Shown piece by piece: positions 1-5,874 of a DNA stretch of 6,883 nucleotides. Positions within the stretch are counted from its first letter, which is position 1; every line of letters starts with the position of its first letter. The notes beneath the pieces were generated by a model. That model searched no databases and was not told the origin of the DNA. It saw only the letters and a list, made by a program, of their open reading frames with translations. The stretch covers positions 1 to 6,883 of the forward strand of contig JACQRS010000252.1 of NCBI GenBank assembly GCA_016206385.1, written 5' to 3'. This stretch comes from Candidatus Rokuibacteriota bacterium (GTDB lineage: Bacteria; Methylomirabilota; Methylomirabilia; Rokubacteriales; CSP1-6). The translations under genes were made by a program, and so were the position numbers.

Positions 1-833
1 AGCCAGTAGAGCGCGGCGTCGGGGTCCGAGTCCCTGAGCGACTTGTGGAGGGCCGAGATCAGGTTGTAGTGCTCCTCCCCCGCCTTGTCGTAGAGGAGGG
101 CTTTCTTCTGGGCGGCTTCCAGGATGGCCGCCTCTGTGACCTGCCGCCGCCCCGGGCTTTCAGGGGTCAGCGTCACCGCCAGCTCCAGGATGTTGAGCGC
201 CGCCCGGGCGTCGCCGTTAGCGAGCCGCGCGATGAGCTGGAGCGCGGGCTCTTCCACCTCGACATCCAGCCGGCCAAGCCCACGCTCGGCATCCTCCAGG
301 GCCCGGCGGAGGATCACGAGGAGGTCAGCCTCGCCGAGCGCGTGCAGCACATAGACCCGGCAGCGGGAGAGGAGCGCCGAGATCACCTCGAAGGAGGGGT
401 TCTCGGTGGTCGCCCCGACGAGCACGAGGGTGCCCTTCTCCACGTGGGGGAGAAAGGCGTCCTGCTGGGCCTTGTTGAAGCGGTGGATCTCGTCCACGAA
501 CAGGACCGTCCGCTTTCCGAACCGCGCCCGCTGGGTTTCGGCCTCGGCGATCACCTGGCGGATCTCCTTCACGCCTGACAGGACCGCGGAGAACGCGACG
601 AAGTGGGCGCCGGCGAGCTGGGCAAAGAGCAGGGCGAGGGTTGTCTTGCCGGATCCCGGCGGGCCCCAGAGGATCATGGAGTGGAGGTTCCCCGACTCGA
701 GCGCACGCCGGAGCACCCGGCCGGGGCCCACCAGGTGGGACTGCCCCACGACCTCGTCCAGCTGGCCGGGGCGCATCCGGTCGGCCAGCGGGGCCGGCGA
801 AGCGGGTCGGTCCTCGCGGGCGAAGAGGTCCAT
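1..833 (-). CDS. rarA: Replication-associated recombination protein A (RarA/MgsA), AAA+ ATPase, C-terminus cut off
   Basis: RarA (MgsA, relative of eukaryotic WRNIP1 and Mgs1) is a clamp-loader-like AAA+ ATPase that acts at stalled replication forks. The 277 visible residues start MDLFAREDR. A Walker A motif GPPGSGKT lies at residues 57-64, Walker B LFVDEIHRF at about 111-119, and a sensor-1 segment ATTENPSF at about 141-148. They are followed by SRCRVYVL, an ANGDARAALNILE stretch typical of the family, and HKSLRDSDPDAALYW near the window edge, which matches the signature at the start of the C-terminal domain. Family members are usually about 430-450 residues, so roughly a third is missing beyond position 1. 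The ATG at 833 is chosen because many homologues begin MDLF; an in-frame ATG at 896 would add 21 low-complexity Ser/Ala residues. Neither start has a clear Shine-Dalgarno. It is the last visible gene of the minus-strand run, 92 bases after the HAD gene. What I see is the motifs; function is from the family. Confidence 0.95.
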   Translation of the reverse strand, partial: MDLFAREDRPASPAPLADRMRPGQLDEVVGQSHLVGPGRVLRRALESGNLHSMILWGPPGSGKTTLALLFAQLAGAHFVAFSAVLSGVKEIRQVIAEAETQRARFGKRTVLFVDEIHRFNKAQQDAFLPHVEKGTLVLVGATTENPSFEVISALLSRCRVYVLHALGEADLLVILRRALEDAERGLGRLDVEVEEPALQLIARLANGDARAALNILELAVTLTPESPGRRQVTEAAILEAAQKKALLYDKAGEEHYNLISALHKSLRDSDPDAALYW

Positions 834-894
834 GCTAGAGTGCGATGCGGTCCTGGACGAGGCTGCGCTGCTCGACGAGCCGGTGCATGGCCTC

Positions 895-900
895 ATTATA
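895..900 (-). promoter_or_regulatory. Possible -10 element (TATAAT) upstream of rarA
   Basis: A perfect TATAAT reads on the minus strand in the 92-base gap between the HAD gene and rarA, standing out in otherwise GC-rich DNA. The predicted transcription start would be near 888. No good -35 is present at 16-18 bases upstream (the hexamers there are GAAGTC, CGAAGT, CCGAAG); a TTGAGC exists but 23 bases away. It could give rarA its own promoter in addition to readthrough from the operon, or be chance. Confidence 0.3.
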
Positions 901-925
901 GGCCAGGCGCCGGGGGGACTTCGGC

Positions 926-1558
926 TCAACCGAGGAGGGTCGTGATCTCCCTGAGGTCTGAGATCGTGGCCCAGACCGGAATGCCGCGTCGCGCCAGGTC
1001 GTCGGCATCGGCCTGGTAGGCGATGAACCGCACCCCGCCTGCGCGGGCCGCCAGGCCGTCCACCCAGGAGTCGCCCACCAGAAAGATCTCCCCGAGGTCG
1101 GGCCAGTGGCCGGCGATGACGCGGAGGCCGTCCGGATCCGGTTTCAGATGGCGGACCTCATCCCGGGTGACGATCAGGTCCAGGTGCGGGAGCAGGGCGA
1201 AGCGCTCCAGTGCGTGGCGGGTCACCGCGCTGCCATTGTTCGTCCAGACTGCCGTCCTGAACCCCAGGCCTCGCGCCACCTGAAGGGCTTCGAGGGCGCC
1301 GGGCTCCAGCCTCGCTTCCTGAAGCGCCCGCTCCTCATGGTCGAGAGCGATCTCCCAGAACCCCGCCTCGAGGCCCGGGGCGCGCTCCCTCACGAGGCGC
1401 GCCAGCTCGGGAGCGGACCACGCCGACTCCCGCGCGGGGAGCTCGACACCCCGCTCCCGGAGGAAGGCCAGAAGGTCTCGCGCCATCGCGCGCAGATCCA
1501 GCGGTGAGCTGACCAGGGTGTGGTCCAGGTCGAAGACGAGGGCGCGGGGCGCGGCCAC
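926..1558 (-). CDS. HAD-superfamily hydrolase, phosphoglycolate phosphatase-like
   Basis: A 210-residue HAD phosphohydrolase, probably a cytoplasmic small-molecule phosphatase. All four HAD motifs are visible: motif I VFDLDHTL with the nucleophile Asp10 and acid/base Asp12; motif II TNNGS with Thr106; motif III Lys139 in HLKPDPDG; motif IV GDSWVDG with Asp163 and Asp167. The region between motifs I and II (about residues 16-95) is helical, as in a C1 cap of the HAD-IA subfamily that includes Gph and related phosphatases. Length is usual for that group. The substrate cannot be read from sequence. The start is a GTG: the codon two places upstream in this frame is a TGA, and the next internal Met (residue 25) would lose the catalytic Asp. 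No clear Shine-Dalgarno is seen; the gene begins 24 bases after the MFS stop, so translation may depend on the upstream gene. Confidence 0.88.
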   Translation of the reverse strand: MAAPRALVFDLDHTLVSSPLDLRAMARDLLAFLRERGVELPARESAWSAPELARLVRERAPGLEAGFWEIALDHEERALQEARLEPGALEALQVARGLGFRTAVWTNNGSAVTRHALERFALLPHLDLIVTRDEVRHLKPDPDGLRVIAGHWPDLGEIFLVGDSWVDGLAARAGGVRFIAYQADADDLARRGIPVWATISDLREITTLLG

Positions 1559-1582
1559 CGGTCAAGCCCGCAGTCGCCGTCG

Positions 1583-2812
1583 CTATGTCGCTGACGGGGC
1601 CAGCTCGACGGTGCGTGTGTCGACGATGGCCCAGCTCATGACTGCCGCAGCGGCACAGAGGAGCGCTCCCGCCAGGAAGAAGACGACATAGCTTCCCGCC
1701 CAGTCGTGGATGAGCCCGCCGGCGTACGAGCCCATGGCTGAGCCGACCTGGTGGCTCAGCGAGACGAGGCCGATCACGGTCCCTCCCGAGCGCTGCCCGA
1801 AGAGCGTGGTGGAGAGCGCTGTGGTGGGGGGCACCGTGGCGAAGTCCACAAGGCCGAAGGCGAGGGCGAAGACAAAGAGCGGCAGCGGCTCGCGCACGAA
1901 GAGCAGGAACACCAGCGTCAACGCGCGCCCCGCATAGACCCAGCCGAGCAGCCACTTGTGCCCCAAGCGGTCGGAGATGGCTCCCGCGAAGAGGGTTCCG
2001 AGGACGTTGAAGGTCCCGAGCACTCCGAAGGCGGTGGCGGCGGTGACGGTGTCGATGTGGACGTCCTCGGCGTACGGGATCAGATGGGTGTCGATGAGCC
2101 CCGCCGTGGTGACCCCGCAGACCCAGAAGCTGCCCACGAGCCACCAGAAGTTCCTCTGGCGGGCCAGGGCGGCGACCGGCTGAGGCCGGTCGCTCTCGCG
2201 CGCGATGCGCGCCTGGGCGGTTCCCGGCGGATCGTCCTTGAGCAGGAGCCCCACCAGCGGGAGCGCCACCAGCAGGACGCCGAGCCCGCTCCAGACAAAG
2301 GCCTCTCGCCAGCCTATGGCCTTCATCGCCGCTGCGATGGCCGGGACCAGGACGAGCTGGCCGGCCGCGGCGCCGGCCATCACAATCCCCACGGCGAGCG
2401 CCTTCCGGTGCTTGATCCACCGGGCGATGGCCACGGCACCCGTCACGTTGGAAGCGCCACCCACTGCCGCCATGAGGCCGACACCGAAGATCAGGTAGGC
2501 CTGCCAGAGATTCTGGATGAAGCCCACGGCGACCGTGGACACCCCGAGGAGCGCGAGGCTCCCGGCGAAGACCAGGCGCGGGCCGTACCGATCCGCCCAG
2601 CGTCCGGCGAGCGGTTGAGCCAGGCCGTACGCCAAGAGGCCGAACGATGCTGTCAGGCTCACCCCGGCCCGGTCCCAGCCGAACTCCGCCTCCCAGGGAC
2701 GCACCAGGAGGCCGATCGTGGAGCGGATGCCCATGGCCACAGCCAGGGCGGAGAAGGCCAGGGCCACGATCACCCAGGCGTAGGGCAGCTCGCGCTCACG
2801 TGCAGGGCTCAC
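1583..2812 (-). CDS. MFS transporter, 12-TM, monocarboxylate/OFA-like
   Basis: A 409-residue major facilitator superfamily permease of the inner membrane. Hydrophobic segments fit 12 helices in two halves joined by a charged loop at about residues 192-222. The loop 2-3 signature appears as GRWADRYGPR (70-79) and its second-half counterpart as AISDRLGHK (278-286). HLIPYAED (243-250) and the helix-4/5 region WIKHRKALAVGIVMAGAA resemble the monocarboxylate/oxalate-formate antiporter-like branch; substrate and direction are unknown. The frame is open up to an ATG at 2962, but the start chosen is the GTG at 2812. It overlaps the TGA of the preceding DinB-fold gene (GTGA), has a strong GGAGGAG seven bases upstream, and gives a protein that begins just before helix 1. 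The 4-base overlap implies translational coupling to that gene. Given the regulator upstream, I infer transport of a compound sensed by it, or efflux of a toxic one. Confidence 0.9.
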   Translation of the reverse strand: MSPARERELPYAWVIVALAFSALAVAMGIRSTIGLLVRPWEAEFGWDRAGVSLTASFGLLAYGLAQPLAGRWADRYGPRLVFAGSLALLGVSTVAVGFIQNLWQAYLIFGVGLMAAVGGASNVTGAVAIARWIKHRKALAVGIVMAGAAAGQLVLVPAIAAAMKAIGWREAFVWSGLGVLLVALPLVGLLLKDDPPGTAQARIARESDRPQPVAALARQRNFWWLVGSFWVCGVTTAGLIDTHLIPYAEDVHIDTVTAATAFGVLGTFNVLGTLFAGAISDRLGHKWLLGWVYAGRALTLVFLLFVREPLPLFVFALAFGLVDFATVPPTTALSTTLFGQRSGGTVIGLVSLSHQVGSAMGSYAGGLIHDWAGSYVVFFLAGALLCAAAAVMSWAIVDTRTVELAPSAT

Positions 2813-3318
2813 CGACCAGCTCCTCCGGGCAGCGTCGCCCGCCAAGCGGCAAGATTCGTCTCGATCTGCCGGGCGTGCACTTCCAGGTGTTCGGCGTAGA
2901 TCTTGAGCCAGTCCTCGGCCGTGTAGCGGCCGGACTCCGTGTGATGCCCCACCTTCGCCCACGCATCGTCAGGGAGACGGCGAAGGAGGGCCGCGGTGTT
3001 GGCGCGCACGGCGTCGACCGTCGCCAGGACCAGGTCCAGCGGATGGCTGTGGTAATCCAATTGAACCGCCCAGGCGTCCTGGTCGTAGCCGGGGACGACC
3101 GGTTCCTTTTCCACCACCAGAAACCGGATCCGAGCGGCCGCGTTCGTCTCTGAGTCAGCGCAATGGCAGACGACTTCGTGGGCCGACCACTCGCCGGGAA
3201 CGGGCCGCCATTTCTGCGCTTCCCAGGGAACCTGAGCAAGGGCTGCCTTCAGTCGTGACGGACCGTTGGCATACTGCTGAATGAGTCGGTCACGCTCCAG
3301 TTTGTCTAAGGGCATCAT
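2809..3318 (-). CDS. DinB-fold (DinB_2/YfiT-like) putative metal-dependent protein
   Basis: A 169-residue protein of the DinB/YfiT-like four-helix bundle superfamily, whose characterised members include metal-dependent thiol S-transferases (bacillithiol, mycothiol) and many uncharacterised damage-inducible proteins. It is unrelated to DNA polymerase IV, which shares the dinB name. The expected three-histidine metal site is visible: His52 in EVVCHCADSE, and His144 and His148 in HLEVHARQIE. The PGEWSAHEVVCH segment is typical of the DinB_2 branch. The first ATG (3318) overlaps the TGA of the regulator gene (ATGA). A second ATG follows directly at 3315 and sits six bases from a GGAGG, versus three for the first, so the real start may be the second Met. 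The stop overlaps the MFS GTG. Being sandwiched between a regulator and a transporter suggests modification or detoxification of the same compound; that is inference. Confidence 0.85.
   Translation of the reverse strand: MMPLDKLERDRLIQQYANGPSRLKAALAQVPWEAQKWRPVPGEWSAHEVVCHCADSETNAAARIRFLVVEKEPVVPGYDQDAWAVQLDYHSHPLDLVLATVDAVRANTAALLRRLPDDAWAKVGHHTESGRYTAEDWLKIYAEHLEVHARQIETNLAAWRATLPGGAGR
2820..2826 (-). promoter_or_regulatory. Ribosome binding site deciding the MFS start
   Basis: GGAGGAG lies within the last codons of the DinB-fold gene, seven bases before the GTG at 2812. It is among the best Shine-Dalgarno matches in the window and supports the GTG over the more upstream ATG at 2962. Confidence 0.75.
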
Positions 3319-4319
3319 GCACCTCCCACAGGCCGGGCGAGAAGCTCTCGCAAGAGCTCGATCCCGCCCCGCTCCAGCGCTTGATCGTCCACGATGACCT
3401 CCACACCCGGCGCCGCCGCCCGGCGAACGGTCTCCCCCGACAGGATCGAACAGAGCACGGCCTTCACCCCTTTCAGGCGGCTGCGGAGTTTTTGCGGATC
3501 ATCCGCAGGGGCGACGACAGGGTTAAGGTTTGTGAGGCCGGCGCGTTGGACCGAGCGCAGGAGGTTCTGGCTCCCTTCGCGGGAGAGGCAGGTGAGACCT
3601 ACCGGGGTCCCTTTCGGAAGCTCCGTGAGCCGGAGCAAGGCTTGGATGCTGGCCTCCATCAGGAGTCCAACCACCGGGATGGCGGCGCGCGCCAGGATCG
3701 CCTTCACTTCGCGCACGTGGGGGATGGTGGTGACGGCGACCCGGTAGCGTTTGAGCCGCTTCGGGGACCGGGAGACTCGATCCCGGAGATCGCCGATTAA
3801 GAGGGGGGTGGCGACGGCGGGGAGGTCGGTCTCGAGCTGCCGCTTGAAGAGCGTGAGTTGCGGCTGGTTGCACTCCACCAAGAGGAGGCGGTGTCGTGCC
3901 GGGGCGCGGCCCTCGCGCATCTGGGTTTGGACCCGAACCGCCGAGAGAAAAGCTTCCCCGCTGAAGCCGCGCGCTCGTGCCCGGTCCAGGGCGTCCTGGA
4001 CGATCAGGTCTAGGTCCACGATGGAAGCCCCCTTCGCGGGCGGGCGGGCGTCGGTGATGAAGGTCCCCCGCCCCGGCTGCGTGGTCAAGTACCCTTCCCG
4101 GTGCAGCTCCTGGAGGGCGCGGGCCGCGGTGTTCCGATTGATCCGGAGGTAGCCCGCGAGCTGCCGCACCGTGGGAAGCTGGCTCCCCGGCTTGAGGACC
4201 CCGGTCCCAATCAGGTGGCGGAGCTGCTCTTTGAGCTGGACGTGGACCGGCGCCGCGCTTTGGCGGTTCACGCCGAGGCCGGCCGGTGGGGGAATGTCGG
4301 AAGCCTTACGGGGCGCCAT
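3315..4319 (-). CDS. GntR-family transcriptional regulator with an atypical long C-terminal domain
   Basis: A 334-residue DNA-binding regulator. Residues about 24-88 form a GntR winged helix: PVHVQLKEQLRHLI, then PGSQLPTVRQLAGYL, the recognition helix INRNTAARALQEL (60-72), and the wing GYLTTQPGRGTFI. A linker helix (about 100-135) leads to roughly 190 residues of alternating strands and helices, for example RLLLVECN, RVAVTTIP, PVVGLLMEAS, TPVGLTCLS, KAVLCSI and VEVIVDD, resembling a periplasmic-binding-protein or Rossmann-like sensor. It is not recognisably an FCD, UTRA or aminotransferase (MocR) domain. The start chosen is the ATG at 4319, eight bases after an AAGGGG. A TTG at 4382 in the same frame falls inside the promoter -10 and is rejected. 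It is first in the minus-strand run, overlaps the next gene by four bases, and probably represses its own promoter through the adjoining inverted repeats. Confidence 0.9.
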   Translation of the reverse strand: MAPRKASDIPPPAGLGVNRQSAAPVHVQLKEQLRHLIGTGVLKPGSQLPTVRQLAGYLRINRNTAARALQELHREGYLTTQPGRGTFITDARPPAKGASIVDLDLIVQDALDRARARGFSGEAFLSAVRVQTQMREGRAPARHRLLLVECNQPQLTLFKRQLETDLPAVATPLLIGDLRDRVSRSPKRLKRYRVAVTTIPHVREVKAILARAAIPVVGLLMEASIQALLRLTELPKGTPVGLTCLSREGSQNLLRSVQRAGLTNLNPVVAPADDPQKLRSRLKGVKAVLCSILSGETVRRAAAPGVEVIVDDQALERGGIELLRELLARPVGGA

Positions 4320-4348
4320 CGGTGGTTCCCCTTGGGAGCGGGACCGTC

Positions 4349-4383
4349 GGACAAATCCTATTGTCCTAAGACAATAGGACAAT
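4349..4383. promoter_or_regulatory. Nested inverted-repeat operator, probable GntR autoregulation site
   Basis: Three overlapping inverted repeats share the half-site TTGTCC/GGACAA. The longest has 10-base perfect arms, TCCTATTGTC (4356-4365) and GACAATAGGA (4370-4379), around CTAA. A second pairs ATTGTCCTA (4360-4368) with TAGGACAAT (4375-4383). A third pairs GGACAA (4349-4354) with TTGTCC (4361-4366). They cover the -10 element and the predicted start site of the regulator's own promoter, so a bound dimer would block RNA polymerase. That the adjacent GntR protein binds here is inferred from position and symmetry. Confidence 0.78.
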
Positions 4384-4399
4384 TTGATCGTGCTGTCAA
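4371..4399 (-). promoter_or_regulatory. Sigma-70 type promoter of the GntR-led operon
   Basis: On the minus strand TTGACA (4399-4394) is followed after exactly 17 bases by TATTGT (4376-4371). This is a perfect -35 and a 4-of-6 match to the -10. The predicted start of transcription is near 4364, giving a leader of about 45 bases before the regulator ATG at 4319. It should drive the regulator, DinB-fold and MFS genes, and plausibly the HAD and rarA genes. Confidence 0.8.
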
Positions 4400-4418
4400 G
4401 GGGAAGGAGGCAACCCTG

Positions 4419-4448
4419 CCGGCGCCGGGGGCGAAGCCCGTGTTTTTT
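4419..4448 (+). other. GC hairpin followed by six T in the divergent region (possible leader attenuator)
   Basis: On the plus strand a perfect palindrome CCGGCGCCGG (4419-4428) is followed by a short GGGC-GAA-GCCC hairpin (4429-4439), then GTG and six T (4443-4448). This has the outline of an intrinsic terminator, but no plus-strand gene ends before it, and the hairpin stem is only four base pairs. If the TPR genes have a promoter upstream of this point it could act in the leader; otherwise it may be chance. Confidence 0.25.
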
Positions 4449-4471
4449 CAGCGGTCACGGTGTGGTAGGCT
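4445..4471 (+). promoter_or_regulatory. Weak candidate promoter for the TPR gene pair
   Basis: TTTTCA (4445-4450) and TAGGCT (4466-4471) are separated by 15 bases, just upstream of the ATG at 4483. Both hexamers match the sigma-70 consensus only partly and the spacer is short. The call rests mostly on position, since a divergent plus-strand promoter must lie somewhere in 4384-4482 or in the operator region. Confidence 0.25.
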
Positions 4472-4482
4472 CGGGAATAAGC

Positions 4483-5874
4483 ATGAAGTTCCGGGTGCCA
4501 TCCGTTGCCCTCCTGGCGCTCCTTGCGCTTTTCCTGCTGAGTCCCACCTCCGCGCGCGCCCAGGGAGAGGCGGATCGCCTCTGGCTGGTCGGCTCGAAGG
4601 CCTTCGCCGATCAGCTCTACCCCCTCGCCCGCCGTGTGCTCGAGCGCTTCGTTCAGCGGCACCCTCAGGACAGCCGCCTCCCCGAGGCCACGCTCCTCCT
4701 CGGCAAGACGCGCGTGAGCCTCGGCGACCTGCCCTCGGCGCTGGAGACATTCCGCCGCGCCCAGGGGTTCACGCCGCCGCCGGGCCAGCCCGAGGAGGCC
4801 CGGTTCTGGGAAGGCGAGACGCTCTTCCGGATGAAGCGCTATCGGGAGGCCAGGGCGGTGTACGACGCGCTCCTGGCCGCTAACGCCGCTTCCCCGCTGG
4901 CGCCGGATGCGCTCTACGCCTATGCCTGGTGCGAGCTCGAGCTCAAGCGCCCGGATCCAGCGGTGACCGCCTTCCGGGATCTGCTGAGCACGTGGCCGGA
5001 GCACCCGCTGGCGCCGTCGGCGACCTATCACCTCGCGCGCACCCTCACCGAGCTCAAGCGAGCGGAGGACGCTGTTGCGCTGCTTGCGGCCTTCGCGACC
5101 CGGTATCCCAACCATCGCTTGCTCCCGGAGGCGCGCTACCTGCTCGGGTGGAGCCGCCTCACCGCCGGAAAGACCGGCGCGGGTGTCGCCGATCTCCGGG
5201 CCTTTGTCGCCGATTACCCGACGCACGAGCTGGCGCCCCCGGCGCGGCGGGCGATCACCAGGGCGCTCCTCCGGGAGGGCAAGAGGCCCGAGCTGAGGCC
5301 GGAGCTTATGGAGGAGTACCGGTCCCTGCTCAGCCAGTCCCCGCCCACCGCCGAGGCGCTCTACGACGCCGGCCTCATCGCCGAGAAGCTCGACCGGGCG
5401 AAGGACGCCGAGGCGGCATGGAAGCGGCTGCGCGGCGAGTTCCCGGCTCACGTCCTGGGGAAGGGGGCTTCGCTGGACCTGGCGCAGGCAGCGTTCAGCC
5501 GGAACCAGCTCAGAGAGACGGTGGCCCTGGCCCAGGCGGCCAGCGAGACCGAGGAAGCCGAGGTGCGGCTTCAAGCGTTTCTCCTGATCGGCGACAGCGA
5601 GATCAAGGCCAAGCGCTTTCAAGCGGCGCTCAAGGCGTTTGACGCGGCCCTCGCCCTCGCCCCGAACGATTCTGCGCTGCGCTTCCGCGCCCTGGCCGGG
5701 AGCGGCCTCGCCCACGAGGGGCTGCGCCGCTGGGCTGAGGCGGCGGCCCGCTACGAGAAGGTGTCGGCCGAGAGCCCGGACCCGACGCTCAGAGAGTGGG
5801 CCAAGGCGCGGCTCCCGGCGGTGCGGGAGAGAGCCGCGCCGCAGCCGAAGCCCAAAGCGGAGAAGCCCGACTGA
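4483..5874 (+). CDS. Exported tetratricopeptide-repeat protein
   Basis: A 463-residue secreted or periplasmic TPR protein. The N-terminus MKFRVPSVALLALLALFLLS has a basic start and hydrophobic core, ending in a signal peptidase I site SARA|QG after residue 26. There is no lipobox cysteine, so it is not an obvious lipoprotein. About ten TPR-like helical hairpins run from residue 33 to 432; clear ones are at about 68-98, 105-136, 140-173, 177-211, 214-247, 290-321 and 361-394 (KRFQAALKAFDAALALAPND). Several end in a [YWF]P(N/T/E)H turn, as in YbgF/CpoB- and BamD-like envelope proteins, though I cannot assign either. The tail is Pro/Lys-rich. The start at 4483 is chosen because it opens directly on the signal peptide; the frame stays open to 4384 but the extension reads as non-signal Arg-rich sequence. 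Its stop overlaps the next gene's start by one base (TGATG), so the two are co-translated. TPR arrays bind partner proteins; the partner is unknown. Confidence 0.85.
   Translation: MKFRVPSVALLALLALFLLSPTSARAQGEADRLWLVGSKAFADQLYPLARRVLERFVQRHPQDSRLPEATLLLGKTRVSLGDLPSALETFRRAQGFTPPPGQPEEARFWEGETLFRMKRYREARAVYDALLAANAASPLAPDALYAYAWCELELKRPDPAVTAFRDLLSTWPEHPLAPSATYHLARTLTELKRAEDAVALLAAFATRYPNHRLLPEARYLLGWSRLTAGKTGAGVADLRAFVADYPTHELAPPARRAITRALLREGKRPELRPELMEEYRSLLSQSPPTAEALYDAGLIAEKLDRAKDAEAAWKRLRGEFPAHVLGKGASLDLAQAAFSRNQLRETVALAQAASETEEAEVRLQAFLLIGDSEIKAKRFQAALKAFDAALALAPNDSALRFRALAGSGLAHEGLRRWAEAAARYEKVSAESPDPTLREWAKARLPAVRERAAPQPKPKAEKPD

Noticed and set aside
834..896. RarA extended to the in-frame ATG at 896
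   Set aside because: The added 21 residues are Ser/Ala-rich without resemblance to the family, whose members often start MDLF; no Shine-Dalgarno supports it.
1335..2420. A 361-codon minus-strand frame overlapping the MFS and HAD genes in another phase
   Set aside because: Its product is Arg/Gly/Pro-rich and overlaps two genes with clear motifs on the same strand; it is a frame-shifted shadow.
1751..2899. A 382-codon plus-strand open frame opposite the MFS gene
   Set aside because: The predicted product is hydrophilic and rich in His, Glu, Gly and Arg, with no recognisable fold; the opposite strand encodes a convincing 12-helix transporter.
2813..2962. Upstream extension of the MFS protein to the ATG at 2962
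   Set aside because: The extra 50 residues are the out-of-frame reading of the DinB-fold gene. The GTG at 2812 has a strong Shine-Dalgarno and places helix 1 at the N-terminus.
2809..3318. Reading the DinB-fold gene as DNA polymerase IV (dinB)
   Set aside because: The protein is 169 residues with a three-histidine bundle signature and has no Y-family polymerase motifs; only the name is shared.
4320..4382. Upstream TTG start for the GntR regulator at 4382
   Set aside because: It lies within the promoter -10 and upstream of the predicted transcription start, so it could not be translated from that promoter. The ATG at 4319 has a suitable ribosome binding site.
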